From Marinilabiliaceae bacterium UBA5213 (lineage in GTDB: Bacteria > Bacteroidota > Bacteroidia > Bacteroidales > Marinilabiliaceae), in assembly GCA_002412555.1 (NCBI GenBank), contig DHVH01000186.1:1-39548 (forward strand): a DNA stretch of 39,548 bases. Direction: 5' to 3'. Position 1 is the first letter of the stretch. Each line of letters begins with the position of its first letter. A program made the position numbers and the translations under genes. Of this stretch, positions 32,651 to 39,548 are shown piece after piece. A model generated the notes under the pieces. The model was not told where the DNA came from. It did not search any database and saw only the letters and a program-made list of their open reading frames with translations.

Positions 32651-33973
32651 ATGGAAAGTCAGGCATTTCAAAAAATATATACGCAACTGATCAACATGAC
32701 CAAGGCTACAGTAACGCTGAAGGCCAATGATGTTGGTTATGATGAGATGGCCATTGTGCATGGCCGCAAAGCCCAGGTGGTAAAGCTGATGGGCGATATT
32801 GTTACGCTTCAGGTGTTTTCGGGTACCGAAGGTATTCCTACCAACGCTGAGGTGACATTTTTGGGGCATCCACCACAATTAAAGGTGAGTGATGAGCTGG
32901 GCGGGCGCTTCTTTAACGCCTACGGCGATCCTATTGATGGGGGTCCCGAGGTAGAGGGCGAAATACGGGACATTGGTAGTCCCTCTGTTAACCCGGTGCG
33001 GCGTAAGCAGCCTTCGCAGTTAATTGCGACAGGTATAGCGGGTATTGACCTGAACAACAGTCTGGTATCGGGTCAAAAAATCCCCTTCTTTGCCGACCCT
33101 GATCAGCCTTACAACCAGGTAATGGCCAGTGTGGCTTTGCGGGCCAAGGCCGACAAGATCATTCTGGGTGGAATGGGACTGACCAACGATGATTACCTCT
33201 TTTTTAAGAATGTATTTCAGAATGCCGGTGCTCTGGATCGCATCATCAGCTTTGTGAATACAACGGAGAATCCGCCTGTTGAGCGTTTGTTGGTACCGGA
33301 TATGGCATTGACGGCTGCAGAATATTTTGCGGTGGACAAGAATGAAAATGTGCTGGTACTGCTGACGGATATGACACTTTTTGCCGATGCCTTGAGTATT
33401 GTATCCAACCGTATGGACCAGATACCTTCCAAGGACAGTATGCCCGGATCCTTATATTCTGATTTGGCCCGTATTTACGAAAAGGCGGTTCAGTTCCCAT
33501 CGGGTGGTTCCATCACCATTATTGCGGTAACCACGCTCTCGGGCGGTGATATTACCCACGCCATTCCCGATAACACGGGTTATATAACGGAGGGACAGTT
33601 GTTCCTGCGCAGGGATACGGAAATTGGTAAAGTGATTGTGGATCCCTTCCGCTCACTGTCGCGCCTGAAACAGTTGGTTATTGGTAAGCAAACGCGTGCG
33701 GATCATCCGCAGGTGATGAATGCCGCCATTCGTCTGTATGCCGATGCCGCCAACGCTCGGACCAAGCTCGAGAATGGTTTCGACCTGACCGACTACGACG
33801 AACGTACGCTGGACTTTGCCAAGGTTTATTCCGATAAATTGTTGGCCATTGACGTCAATGTGGACACCGATACCATGTTGAACATCTCATGGGAACTGCT
33901 TAGTAAGAACTTTACAAAGGCAGAAGTGGGTATTAAACAAGAGTTTGTAGATAAATACTGGATCGAGAAGTAA
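32651..33973 (+). CDS. atpB: V/A-type ATPase regulatory subunit B
   Basis: A 440-residue non-catalytic subunit that alternates with A in the hexamer. There is no Walker A loop. The equivalent position reads SLVSGQKIPFFADPDQPYNQV (about 134-155), as expected for B subunits. The VLLTDMTLFADALSIVSNRMDQIPSKDSMPGSLYSDLARIYEKA block (about 235-278) and the SGGDITHAIPDNTGYITEGQLFLRRD block (about 297-322) are family hallmarks. It follows subunit A by 26 nt and precedes D by 45 nt, in the same operon. Confidence 0.97.
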   Translation: MESQAFQKIYTQLINMTKATVTLKANDVGYDEMAIVHGRKAQVVKLMGDIVTLQVFSGTEGIPTNAEVTFLGHPPQLKVSDELGGRFFNAYGDPIDGGPEVEGEIRDIGSPSVNPVRRKQPSQLIATGIAGIDLNNSLVSGQKIPFFADPDQPYNQVMASVALRAKADKIILGGMGLTNDDYLFFKNVFQNAGALDRIISFVNTTENPPVERLLVPDMALTAAEYFAVDKNENVLVLLTDMTLFADALSIVSNRMDQIPSKDSMPGSLYSDLARIYEKAVQFPSGGSITIIAVTTLSGGDITHAIPDNTGYITEGQLFLRRDTEIGKVIVDPFRSLSRLKQLVIGKQTRADHPQVMNAAIRLYADAANARTKLENGFDLTDYDERTLDFAKVYSDKLLAIDVNVDTDTMLNISWELLSKNFTKAEVGIKQEFVDKYWIEK

Positions 33974-34018
33974 GGACTTCTTTTCAGTCATTTTGTAACT
34001 CTTAATATCTAAAAAAGG

Positions 34019-34618
34019 ATGTCAATAAAATTTCAATATAACAAAACCTCACTGCAATCGCTGGGCAAACAGCTGAAGGTGCGTGAACGGGCTTTGCCAA
34101 CTTTGAAGAATAAGGAGTCAGCGTTGCGCAGCGAAGTGAAGCGGGCCAAAGATAAGGCAGCTGCTTTGGATTTGGAGTTAGAGCGGGAGTTGGGTCGTTA
34201 CGATGATATGCTGCGCTTATGGGGTGAGTTCGATGCTTCTTTGGTGAGGGTGAAGGATGTAGATCTGTCGATTAAAAAGATAGCTGGCGTTCTGACACCC
34301 GTTCTGGATAAGATTCATTTTGAAGTGGCCCCTTACAATCCCTTTACGCGCCCGGTCTGGTTTGCCGATGGTATTGCCATTCTCAGGGAGCTGGCCCGCA
34401 TGGGCATAGAGCGTGAGGTGTGGCTGCGTAAAATGGAGTTGCTGGACTATGCCCGCAAAAAAACTACCCAGAAGGTAAACCTTTACGAGAAAGTACAGAT
34501 CCCCGGATTTGAAGATGCCATGCGCAAAATCAAACGCTTCCTCGAAGATGAAGAGAACCTCTCCAAATCGGCACAGAAGATTGTTAAAACCCGTCAAGAA
34601 CAGGAGGTGGAGCTATGA
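34019..34618 (+). CDS. atpD: V/A-type ATPase central-stalk subunit D
   Basis: A 199-residue rotor shaft subunit. It is a long antiparallel coiled coil: N-terminal helix (KTSLQSLGKQLKVRERALPTLKNKESALRSEVKRAKDKAAALDLELEREL), a central short globular part, and a C-terminal helix (FEDAMRKIKRFLEDEENLSKSAQKIVKTRQEQ). The NKES/LKxKxxAL segment is typical of D subunits. No separate subunit F gene is present between D and I, as is usual for this operon class. Its stop overlaps the start of subunit I by 4 nt (ATGA). Confidence 0.92.
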   Translation: MSIKFQYNKTSLQSLGKQLKVRERALPTLKNKESALRSEVKRAKDKAAALDLELERELGRYDDMLRLWGEFDASLVRVKDVDLSIKKIAGVLTPVLDKIHFEVAPYNPFTRPVWFADGIAILRELARMGIEREVWLRKMELLDYARKKTTQKVNLYEKVQIPGFEDAMRKIKRFLEDEENLSKSAQKIVKTRQEQEVEL

Positions 34619-36438
34619 TAGTAGCCATGATGAAATATTCCTTTCTGGTGTACCATGCCGAGTACAAAGCTTTTCTGAAAGAGCTGAAGAACCTGGGTGT
34701 GTTGCACATTGAGGTCAAAAAGCATGAAGCAACAGCCGAAATCCAGGAGCTATTGCGTGCCTACAACGATCTGTCGCGCACCCTTCGTAACATGGAAAAC
34801 CGTGTTAAGGATAAAGAGGTGGAGGGCGTCAAGCCTGTATTTGACAATGGCGAGGCCGTGCTGGAACGCATTCGCGCCATAGAAGGGGAGTTGGATTTGA
34901 AGCAGCAACAAATCAGTAATCTGGATAAAGAAGCTCAGCAGTTGGGGCCTTGGGGCGATTTCAATCCCCAAAGGGTGCAGCAGTTGTCCGACAGTCAACT
35001 ATTTCTCCGATTCCTGGTATGCCGCGATAAGAACTTTGACCCGCAATGGGAAAAGGACCACTATTTGAAAGTGATCAACACGGTTGGTGGGTTTACCTAT
35101 TTTGTGCTGATCGAAAAGGGTGAGCAACAGGAAATGATTGACTGGCCGGGAGTGGATGAAATAACACTGCCGCAAAAGTCCTTGACTGCCATCCGGGAAG
35201 ACCAGTCCCTCATCAGCTCCGAAATTAACCAACTCGATGTCGAGTTGGATTTGATTGCAAAGCATTGCATGGGACACTTGCAAAGTTTAAGTGATCAGCT
35301 TAAATCAGAACTGGACGAGACCAATGCCCTTTTTCAGACCCAGGATGAGGTGGAGAATCAGGTCAAACTGATTGAAGGATGGGTGCCTAAGCCGAAGACA
35401 GATGAGCTGAACGCCTTTCTGGATGAGAAAAAAATCCTGTTCGTAGCCAACAAGCCTTCGGATGATGAAAAAGTGCCGGTGCTGCTTAAGAATAATAAGT
35501 TTGCCCGGTTGTTCGAAGTCATTGGCGATTTGTACGAATTGCCCAACCATAAAGAGCTGGATTTGGTGCCGTTTTTTGCACCCTTTTACATGATGTTCTT
35601 TGGTTTTGCGCTGGGCGATGCCGGTTACGGCTTGCTGATTTTGGGTGTGGCCTTTTGGCTTAGGCCTAGAATCCCGGCCATGAAAAACATTTTGGGTTTG
35701 GCCCAATGGCTGGGATTGGCAACGGTAATTTTCGGGATATTGACGGGGACTTTCTTTGGAATGGACCTGGTTAATGCGGAAATTCCCTGGCTCGAAGGCT
35801 TTAAACAATACATGATCACCAAAGAGAATATGTTTAACCTGGCACTTATTTTAGGGGTTATCCAGATCTTGTTTGGCATGGTGATTAAGGTCGTGAACAT
35901 CTCCATCAGCAAGGGTTTTACTTATGCCTATGCCACCATTGGCTGGCTCATATTGCTGATGGGCAGTGGTAGTCTGTATTTGCTGAAAGAATTCGCAGGC
36001 CTGGGTGCTACCGTTGGAAGTTACGCACAGAATACCATTTTTGTAGTATCAGGGGTGCTCATTTTATTGCTTAATAATCCCCGCCGAAGCATTGTCATGA
36101 ACTTTTTGAGTGGTTTGTGGGATGTGTATGGCATGGTTACCGGTTTGATTGGCGACTTGTTATCGTACATCCGACTTTTTGCTCTGGGCGTTTCCAGTGC
36201 CATTTTAGGTTTTGTGTTCAATGAGCTGGCCATGAGTCTGAGTCCGGATCACATCATTCTGGGCCCCCTGGTAATGATCATTATTTTGGTGGTGGGTCAT
36301 GGAATGACTTTGTTTATGGCCGGATTGGGCGCCTTTGTGCACCCCATTCGTTTGACCTTTGTAGAATTTTATAAAAATGCCGGTTTCACCGGGGGCGGAA
36401 AGCGCTATACGCCTTTTGCCGAAAAAAGTGTAGAATAA
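34615..36438 (+). CDS. atpI: V/A-type ATPase membrane subunit I (a-subunit homologue)
   Basis: A 607-residue subunit that forms the ion half-channels and the peripheral link. The N-terminal ~310 residues are soluble and coiled-coil rich (LRNMENRVKDKEVEGVK, then LKQQQISNLDKEAQQL). The C-terminal half holds about seven to eight TM helices, starting with FFAPFYMMFFGFALGDAGYGLLILGVA. The essential channel arginine is Arg520 in LLSYIRLFALGVSSAILG, which contacts the rotor carboxylate during rotation. The start overlaps subunit D by 4 nt. Met5/Met6 are later start options. Subunit K follows after 31 nt. Confidence 0.95.
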   Translation: MIVAMMKYSFLVYHAEYKAFLKELKNLGVLHIEVKKHEATAEIQELLRAYNDLSRTLRNMENRVKDKEVEGVKPVFDNGEAVLERIRAIEGELDLKQQQISNLDKEAQQLGPWGDFNPQRVQQLSDSQLFLRFLVCRDKNFDPQWEKDHYLKVINTVGGFTYFVLIEKGEQQEMIDWPGVDEITLPQKSLTAIREDQSLISSEINQLDVELDLIAKHCMGHLQSLSDQLKSELDETNALFQTQDEVENQVKLIEGWVPKPKTDELNAFLDEKKILFVANKPSDDEKVPVLLKNNKFARLFEVIGDLYELPNHKELDLVPFFAPFYMMFFGFALGDAGYGLLILGVAFWLRPRIPAMKNILGLAQWLGLATVIFGILTGTFFGMDLVNAEIPWLEGFKQYMITKENMFNLALILGVIQILFGMVIKVVNISISKGFTYAYATIGWLILLMGSGSLYLLKEFAGLGATVGSYAQNTIFVVSGVLILLLNNPRRSIVMNFLSGLWDVYGMVTGLIGDLLSYIRLFALGVSSAILGFVFNELAMSLSPDHIILGPLVMIIILVVGHGMTLFMAGLGAFVHPIRLTFVEFYKNAGFTGGGKRYTPFAEKSVE

Positions 36439-36469
36439 ATAACAGTTATAACAAATTAAAAGAGAAAAC

Positions 36470-36925
36470 ATGGAACCTATTGTATTAGCTTACATTGGAA
36501 TTGGCCTAATGGTTGGATTAGCCGGAACCGGCAGTGCGCTTGGATGTTCAGTGGCCGGTAGCGCCTCTGTGGGCGCTATGAAAAAGAACCCCGACGGCTT
36601 TGGATCTTATTTGCTGTTGACAGCACTTCCCGGTAGCCAGGGACTCTATGGTTTTGCTGGTTACTTCCTGATGACCGATGCATTTTTCGGCTTACTAACC
36701 AATCCCACCTGGACACAGGCAGCTGCTGTTTTTGGCGCAGGTCTGGCAGTGGGTCTTGTTGGTCTGATATCTTCATACCGTCAGGGACAGGTTTGTGCCA
36801 ACGGTATTGCTGCTATTGGTTCGGGCCACGATGTGGCAGGTAAGACACTTATCCTGGCTGTATTCCCCGAGTTGTACGCGATTATCGCTTTGGCTGCTGC
36901 CTTTATGATTGCCGGAGCTGTATAA
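36470..36925 (+). CDS. atpK: V/A-type ATPase rotor-ring subunit K, probable Na+ type
   Basis: A 151-residue four-helix proteolipid made of two fused hairpins. The ion carboxylate is Glu134 in VFPELYAI. Other Na+-ligand positions known from Enterococcus hirae NtpK are kept: LPGSQGLYGF gives Ser56 (in place of Thr64), Gln57 (Gln65) and Tyr60 (Tyr68), and SYRQGQ gives Gln105 (Gln110). The only change is Thr to Ser, which keeps the hydroxyl. This argues for Na+ rather than H+ coupling. The first hairpin has no carboxylate (Gln57 instead), as in V-type ATPases. Last gene of the operon, with a strong terminator 28 nt after the stop. Confidence 0.95.
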   Translation: MEPIVLAYIGIGLMVGLAGTGSALGCSVAGSASVGAMKKNPDGFGSYLLLTALPGSQGLYGFAGYFLMTDAFFGLLTNPTWTQAAAVFGAGLAVGLVGLISSYRQGQVCANGIAAIGSGHDVAGKTLILAVFPELYAIIALAAAFMIAGAV

Positions 36926-36952
36926 GCCAAACGGTTGAAATCTGAATGAATT

Positions 36953-36986
36953 AAAAAAGATCGCTCCAATGGGGCGATCTTTTTTT
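36953..36986 (+). terminator. Intrinsic terminator of the V/A-ATPase operon
   Basis: AGATCGCTCC (36958-36967) pairs with GGGGCGATCT (36971-36980) around AAT, with an A-run before and seven Ts in total after. The A-run/T-run extends the stem. It begins 28 nt after the subunit K stop. Confidence 0.92.
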
Positions 36987-36990
36987 GTAC

Positions 36991-37022
36991 AAAAAAAGGG
37001 GACTGTCCAAAGGACAGCCCCC
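36991..37022 (-). terminator. Intrinsic terminator of the 37061 lipoprotein gene
   Basis: Read on the minus strand, GGGGGCTGTCC (37022-37012) pairs with GGACAGTCCCC (37008-36998) around TTT, with one G-U pair, then seven Ts (36997-36991). It lies 38 nt after the lipoprotein stop and back-to-back with the ATPase terminator. It shares the GGGGCTGTCC arm with the terminator near 26600. Confidence 0.9.
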
Positions 37023-37060
37023 GCACTGATATATGGAGGAATCTGTGTGCGTTATAATCC

Positions 37061-37528
37061 TTAAATTTTGGTACTGTCTAATGTGGCTACCAAGCGGTTG
37101 AAATCCTCTGCAATTTCTTTTCTAAGGTTGTCTATATCCGCCTCTGTAGCTTCGCCCCACGATTCAATTTTTTCTTCCAGAATTTGAGCTTCTGATTTAA
37201 GTTGTGCAATGTTGGCTTTTACCTCTTCATTGACTTCTTGTCCTTCAGCCTTAATTTCGCCTTCATAATGTTCCAATGATTGGCTAAACTCCTCCAGCTT
37301 TATATCCAGTTTGGTCACAAACTCAGGATCTTCTGTTACGAGGCCATTCAATTTGGATTTTAGATCTTCATAAGAGGTGTAGACTCTGTTTTCGAAGTGA
37401 TCAACAGTCTCATGTTCCTCTGTGTTAGAATCAGCTGTTCTTGAACGTTGATTGCAGGAAACGATGGTTGTTCCTGAAATTATACCAATGCCTGCAATAA
37501 TCATTATGTTTTTAAATGTTCTTTTCAT
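37061..37528 (-). CDS. Small coiled-coil lipoprotein of unknown function
   Basis: A 155-residue lipoprotein. The signal peptide ends at Cys25 (TTIVSC), followed by a flexible, charged linker (NQRSRTADSNTEEHE). Residues 45-150 are acidic amphipathic helix with heptad patterns (FVTKLDIKLEEFSQSLEHYEGEIKAEG, then IAQLKSEAQILEEKIESWGEATEADIDNLRKEIAEDFNRLV). It has no recognised domain. It resembles small periplasmic helical lipoproteins seen in stress responses, but that is only a likeness. It has its own strong terminator and is convergent with the ATPase operon. Confidence 0.78.
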   Translation of the reverse strand: MKRTFKNIMIIAGIGIISGTTIVSCNQRSRTADSNTEEHETVDHFENRVYTSYEDLKSKLNGLVTEDPEFVTKLDIKLEEFSQSLEHYEGEIKAEGQEVNEEVKANIAQLKSEAQILEEKIESWGEATEADIDNLRKEIAEDFNRLVATLDSTKI

Positions 37529-37679
37529 GGTAGTCTTGTTTACGGTTGTTTGTTTAATATATTACTCCTCCTAAAGTTTATAGGTATGGAAAAACTGTGC
37601 CAAAGCTGCAGTATTATGTGCAAGTAATTGATTATAAGAGTTATGACATGATAAGTGGATGGTGCGTTGATATTTGAAA

Positions 37680-37696
37680 TGTAGAACCTTTCTACA
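37680..37696. other. Perfect 7-bp inverted repeat, possible operator
   Basis: TGTAGAA and TTCTACA flank a CCT spacer, about 380 bp upstream of the receptor start and 150 bp upstream of the lipoprotein start. Size and symmetry suit a dimeric regulator. No cognate protein is identified. Confidence 0.35.
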
Positions 37697-38020
37697 GTTT
37701 GAGGTGTGAGTTGACACAATTAGTAGGGTTTGCTAATTTGAAAGATGCTTACTGGTGATTGTTGATTATGATTCAGACGGTGTGCTCAATTATGAGGGGG
37801 TGTTCCTTTTTGTAGTGTTTTTGAATAGAATTAACTTAATCTTAATGTATCTAAGTGTCTTCATAGCTCTGTTTTATGCACTTTTGCAGAGTTAATAAAT
37901 ATTGTTTCTAAATAATGCCCTTATTTTCACAGAGCTTTTGTAAATTACTTCCATTTAGTGATAAATGTTGTTGTTTGGAGCGCTTATTTATCTTTAAATT
38001 GTTCATTATAATCCCTAAAC

Positions 38021-38036
38021 ATCCGGTCCGCCGGAT
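38021..38036 (+). other. Hairpin in the leader of the TonB-dependent receptor gene
   Basis: ATCCGG and CCGGAT form a 6-bp GC-rich stem with a TCCG loop, ending 25 nt before the ATG in otherwise AT-rich sequence. It could affect translation or be a binding site. Confidence 0.4.
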
Positions 38037-38061
38037 ATTAACTACTTAATTAACTTAACTT

Positions 38062-39548
38062 ATGAGAAAGACTAGTACATTGTTTTTACTGCTGTTACTC
38101 TTACTGGGTTCTGCAGGAGTTTCCGGTCAGATTACCGTAAGCGGAACATTGCTGGATCAGGAAACCAGTGAGCCATTAATTGGTGCCACTGTTGTTGTTG
38201 AAGGAACAGCAATTGGCTCCACTACCAGTATTGACGGAGAATTCTCATTTCAGGTGAGCGAGAGTCCCGTTACCTTATTATTTTCTTACGTTGGGTATAA
38301 AAATAAATCTCAGCGCTTCAATGTTGCTGATAGAGGCGCAATAGGCATTGTTTATCTAGAGCCTGACGCCATATCATTGGGAGAGATTGCTGTCACTGCC
38401 TCTATTGGTGTTGCGCGTCGCACGCCTGTAGCCATGTCCAACATAACTCCACAGTTTATAGAAGAGAAATTGGGAACCATGGAGTTCCCTGAAATACTAA
38501 AATCTACCCCCGGGGTATATGCTACCAAAGGACCCGGAGGATTTGGTGACTCCAAAATTAATATGCGTGGTTTTCAATCGGCCAACGTGGCCGTTATGAT
38601 CAACGGCGTTCCTATGAACGACATGGAGTGGGGTGGTGTTTACTGGTCCAATTGGGCCGGCTTGGCAGATGTGACCTCCTTAATGCAAACGCAGCGCGGC
38701 TTAGGTGCTTCCAAAGTTTCTGCCCCTTCCGTTGGTGGTTCCATCAATATCATCACCAAGTCCATTGATGCCAAAAAGGGTGGCTCAGCCTCTTATAGTC
38801 TGGGTAACGATGGTTATAATAAAATGGTATTTGATGTTTCAACCGGATTAAGTGAGACTGGTTGGGCCATGACCATGTTGTTGGGCAAGACCTGGGGCGA
38901 TGGCTATATTCAGGGTGCTGATTTTGAGGGCTACAACTACTTTATCAATGTGGCCAAAAAAATCAATGATGAACATCAGATTTCCTTCACGGCTTTTGGT
39001 GCTCCTCAATGGCATTACCAGCGCAGCAGGTTTGACGGATTGACCATTGAGGGATGGCAAAAGGCTCAAAAATATATGGGCGACGACAGTCCCTATAAAT
39101 ACAACCCCACTTATGGTTTTGGATTGAATGGCGAGCGCAAGTCTTCGTCCTACAATGCTTACCATAAGCCTCAGATTTCATTAAATCATTTGTGGCAAAT
39201 TGATGAAAAATCCAGCTTAAGTACTTCGCTGTACACCTCTCTAGGCAGAGGTTACGGTTACAGTGGGCAGAACGCCGATGGCTATTCCGGTCATTGGTTT
39301 GGAACCACCAATGGTGTTTTGAATGAGACTTACCGAAATCTGGATGGTACTTTTGCCTATGATCAGATTTATGAGGTGAATGCCGAAAGTGAAGCCGGTT
39401 CTGTTTTGGCCATGTCTAAATCTAAGAATTTTCATGATTGGTACGGTATTGTATCCACCTATACCACTACAGTAGCACAGACTATTGATGTGTATGGAGG
39501 TGTGGATATGCGTTATTATAAAGGCGTTCATACCAACGAATTGATTGA
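38062..39548 (+). CDS. TonB-dependent outer-membrane receptor, 5' part only
   Basis: The gene starts at 38062 and runs off the window with 495 codons visible. The signal peptide is MRKTSTLFLLLLLLLGSAGVSG. A carboxypeptidase-regulatory-like domain follows (about 24-110, ITVSGTLLDQETSEPLIGATVVVEG). The plug domain runs about 125-240, with KINMRGFQSANVAVMINGVPMNDMEWGGVYWSNW and GGSINIITKS. Beta-barrel strands follow. The plug wording differs from the SusC type: there is no IRIRGxSS block or SusC-like linker, so this is a general CarboxypepD-regulatory TonB receptor rather than a SusC. Substrate is unknown. The C-terminal barrel and any SusD partner lie outside the window. Confidence 0.93.
   Translation, partial: MRKTSTLFLLLLLLLGSAGVSGQITVSGTLLDQETSEPLIGATVVVEGTAIGSTTSIDGEFSFQVSESPVTLLFSYVGYKNKSQRFNVADRGAIGIVYLEPDAISLGEIAVTASIGVARRTPVAMSNITPQFIEEKLGTMEFPEILKSTPGVYATKGPGGFGDSKINMRGFQSANVAVMINGVPMNDMEWGGVYWSNWAGLADVTSLMQTQRGLGASKVSAPSVGGSINIITKSIDAKKGGSASYSLGNDGYNKMVFDVSTGLSETGWAMTMLLGKTWGDGYIQGADFEGYNYFINVAKKINDEHQISFTAFGAPQWHYQRSRFDGLTIEGWQKAQKYMGDDSPYKYNPTYGFGLNGERKSSSYNAYHKPQISLNHLWQIDEKSSLSTSLYTSLGRGYGYSGQNADGYSGHWFGTTNGVLNETYRNLDGTFAYDQIYEVNAESEAGSVLAMSKSKNFHDWYGIVSTYTTTVAQTIDVYGGVDMRYYKGVHTNELI

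Larger units (their letters stand above)
37529..38061. other. Intergenic region upstream of the TonB-dependent receptor
   Basis: A 533-bp AT-rich stretch between divergent genes. It holds an inverted repeat TGTAGAA-CCT-TTCTACA (37680-37696), a TATCTTTA one-mismatch -7 box (37989-37996) with a TTG 18 nt upstream (37968-37970), and a hairpin ATCCGG-TCCG-CCGGAT (38021-38036) in the presumed leader. No exact TAnnTTTG box and no ORF with coding character were seen. Confidence 0.5.

Noticed and set aside
1..39548. tRNA, rRNA, CRISPR, prophage or transposase
   Set aside because: No cloverleaf-like CCA-ending segments, no regularly spaced 25-40 nt repeats with unique spacers, and no recognisable transposase or phage protein were found on reading both strands.

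Overview
The window reads as the chromosome of a Bacteroidota member. The evidence is SusC/SusD pairs, lipoproteins with a Cys at residue 20-25, a type IX secretion (T9SS) C-terminal domain, TAnnTTTG -7 promoter boxes upstream of many genes, and a V/A-type ATPase operon carrying the DUF2764 subunit. Gene style suggests a Marinilabiliales-like, possibly marine or alkaliphilic anaerobe. That rank is inference. No tRNA, rRNA, CRISPR array, transposase or phage gene was seen.

Region 1 (1-14.9 kb) is a starch/maltooligosaccharide utilization locus. The minus strand carries an SLC45-type sugar transporter, beta-phosphoglucomutase and the start of a GH65 phosphorylase, preceded by a LacI regulator. 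The plus strand carries susC, susD, a SusE-like lipoprotein, a SusF-like lipoprotein with FN3-like modules, and a GH13 alpha-amylase with a T9SS tail. Inferred pathway: the exported amylase cuts starch, the SusE/F-like and SusD lipoproteins bind the products, SusC imports them, the MFS protein moves maltose inward, GH65 phosphorolyses it to glucose plus beta-glucose-1-phosphate, and PgmB makes glucose-6-phosphate. Both arms carry matching LacI-type operators (core GCAAWCGTTTKC) 85-88 bp upstream of their -7 boxes. The susC site is the centre of a perfect 38-bp palindrome.

Region 2 (14.9-28.4 kb) is mixed housekeeping: a polyprenyl sugar transferase bracketed by a palindromic repeat family, a C-run minisatellite with G-quadruplex potential on its complement, pcm, an MBL-fold hydrolase, gcvP, TM2 and DUF2752 membrane proteins, a trans-sulfuration-family PLP enzyme, a second LacI regulator, mscL, a TraB/GumN protein, an SRAP/YedK protein, a lipoprotein of unknown function and an exported nitroreductase-like lipoprotein.

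Region 3 (28.4-37 kb) has a small exported coiled-coil protein, a hairpin-rich intergenic stretch, and a seven-gene V/A-ATPase operon (E, DUF2764, A, B, D, I, K). Subunit K keeps nearly all residues of the known Na+ site, so Na+ coupling is likely. A strong terminator closes the operon.

Region 4 (37-39.5 kb) has a small coiled-coil lipoprotein on the minus strand, a 0.5-kb gene-free stretch, and the 5' part of a second TonB-dependent receptor that runs off the window.

I saw no clearly new multi-gene system. The most novel signals are non-coding: the 38-bp palindrome and its matched operators, the 9-nt C-run minisatellite, the palindromic repeat family around the sugar transferase gene, the long hairpin between the SusE- and SusF-like genes, and the structured region upstream of the ATPase operon.
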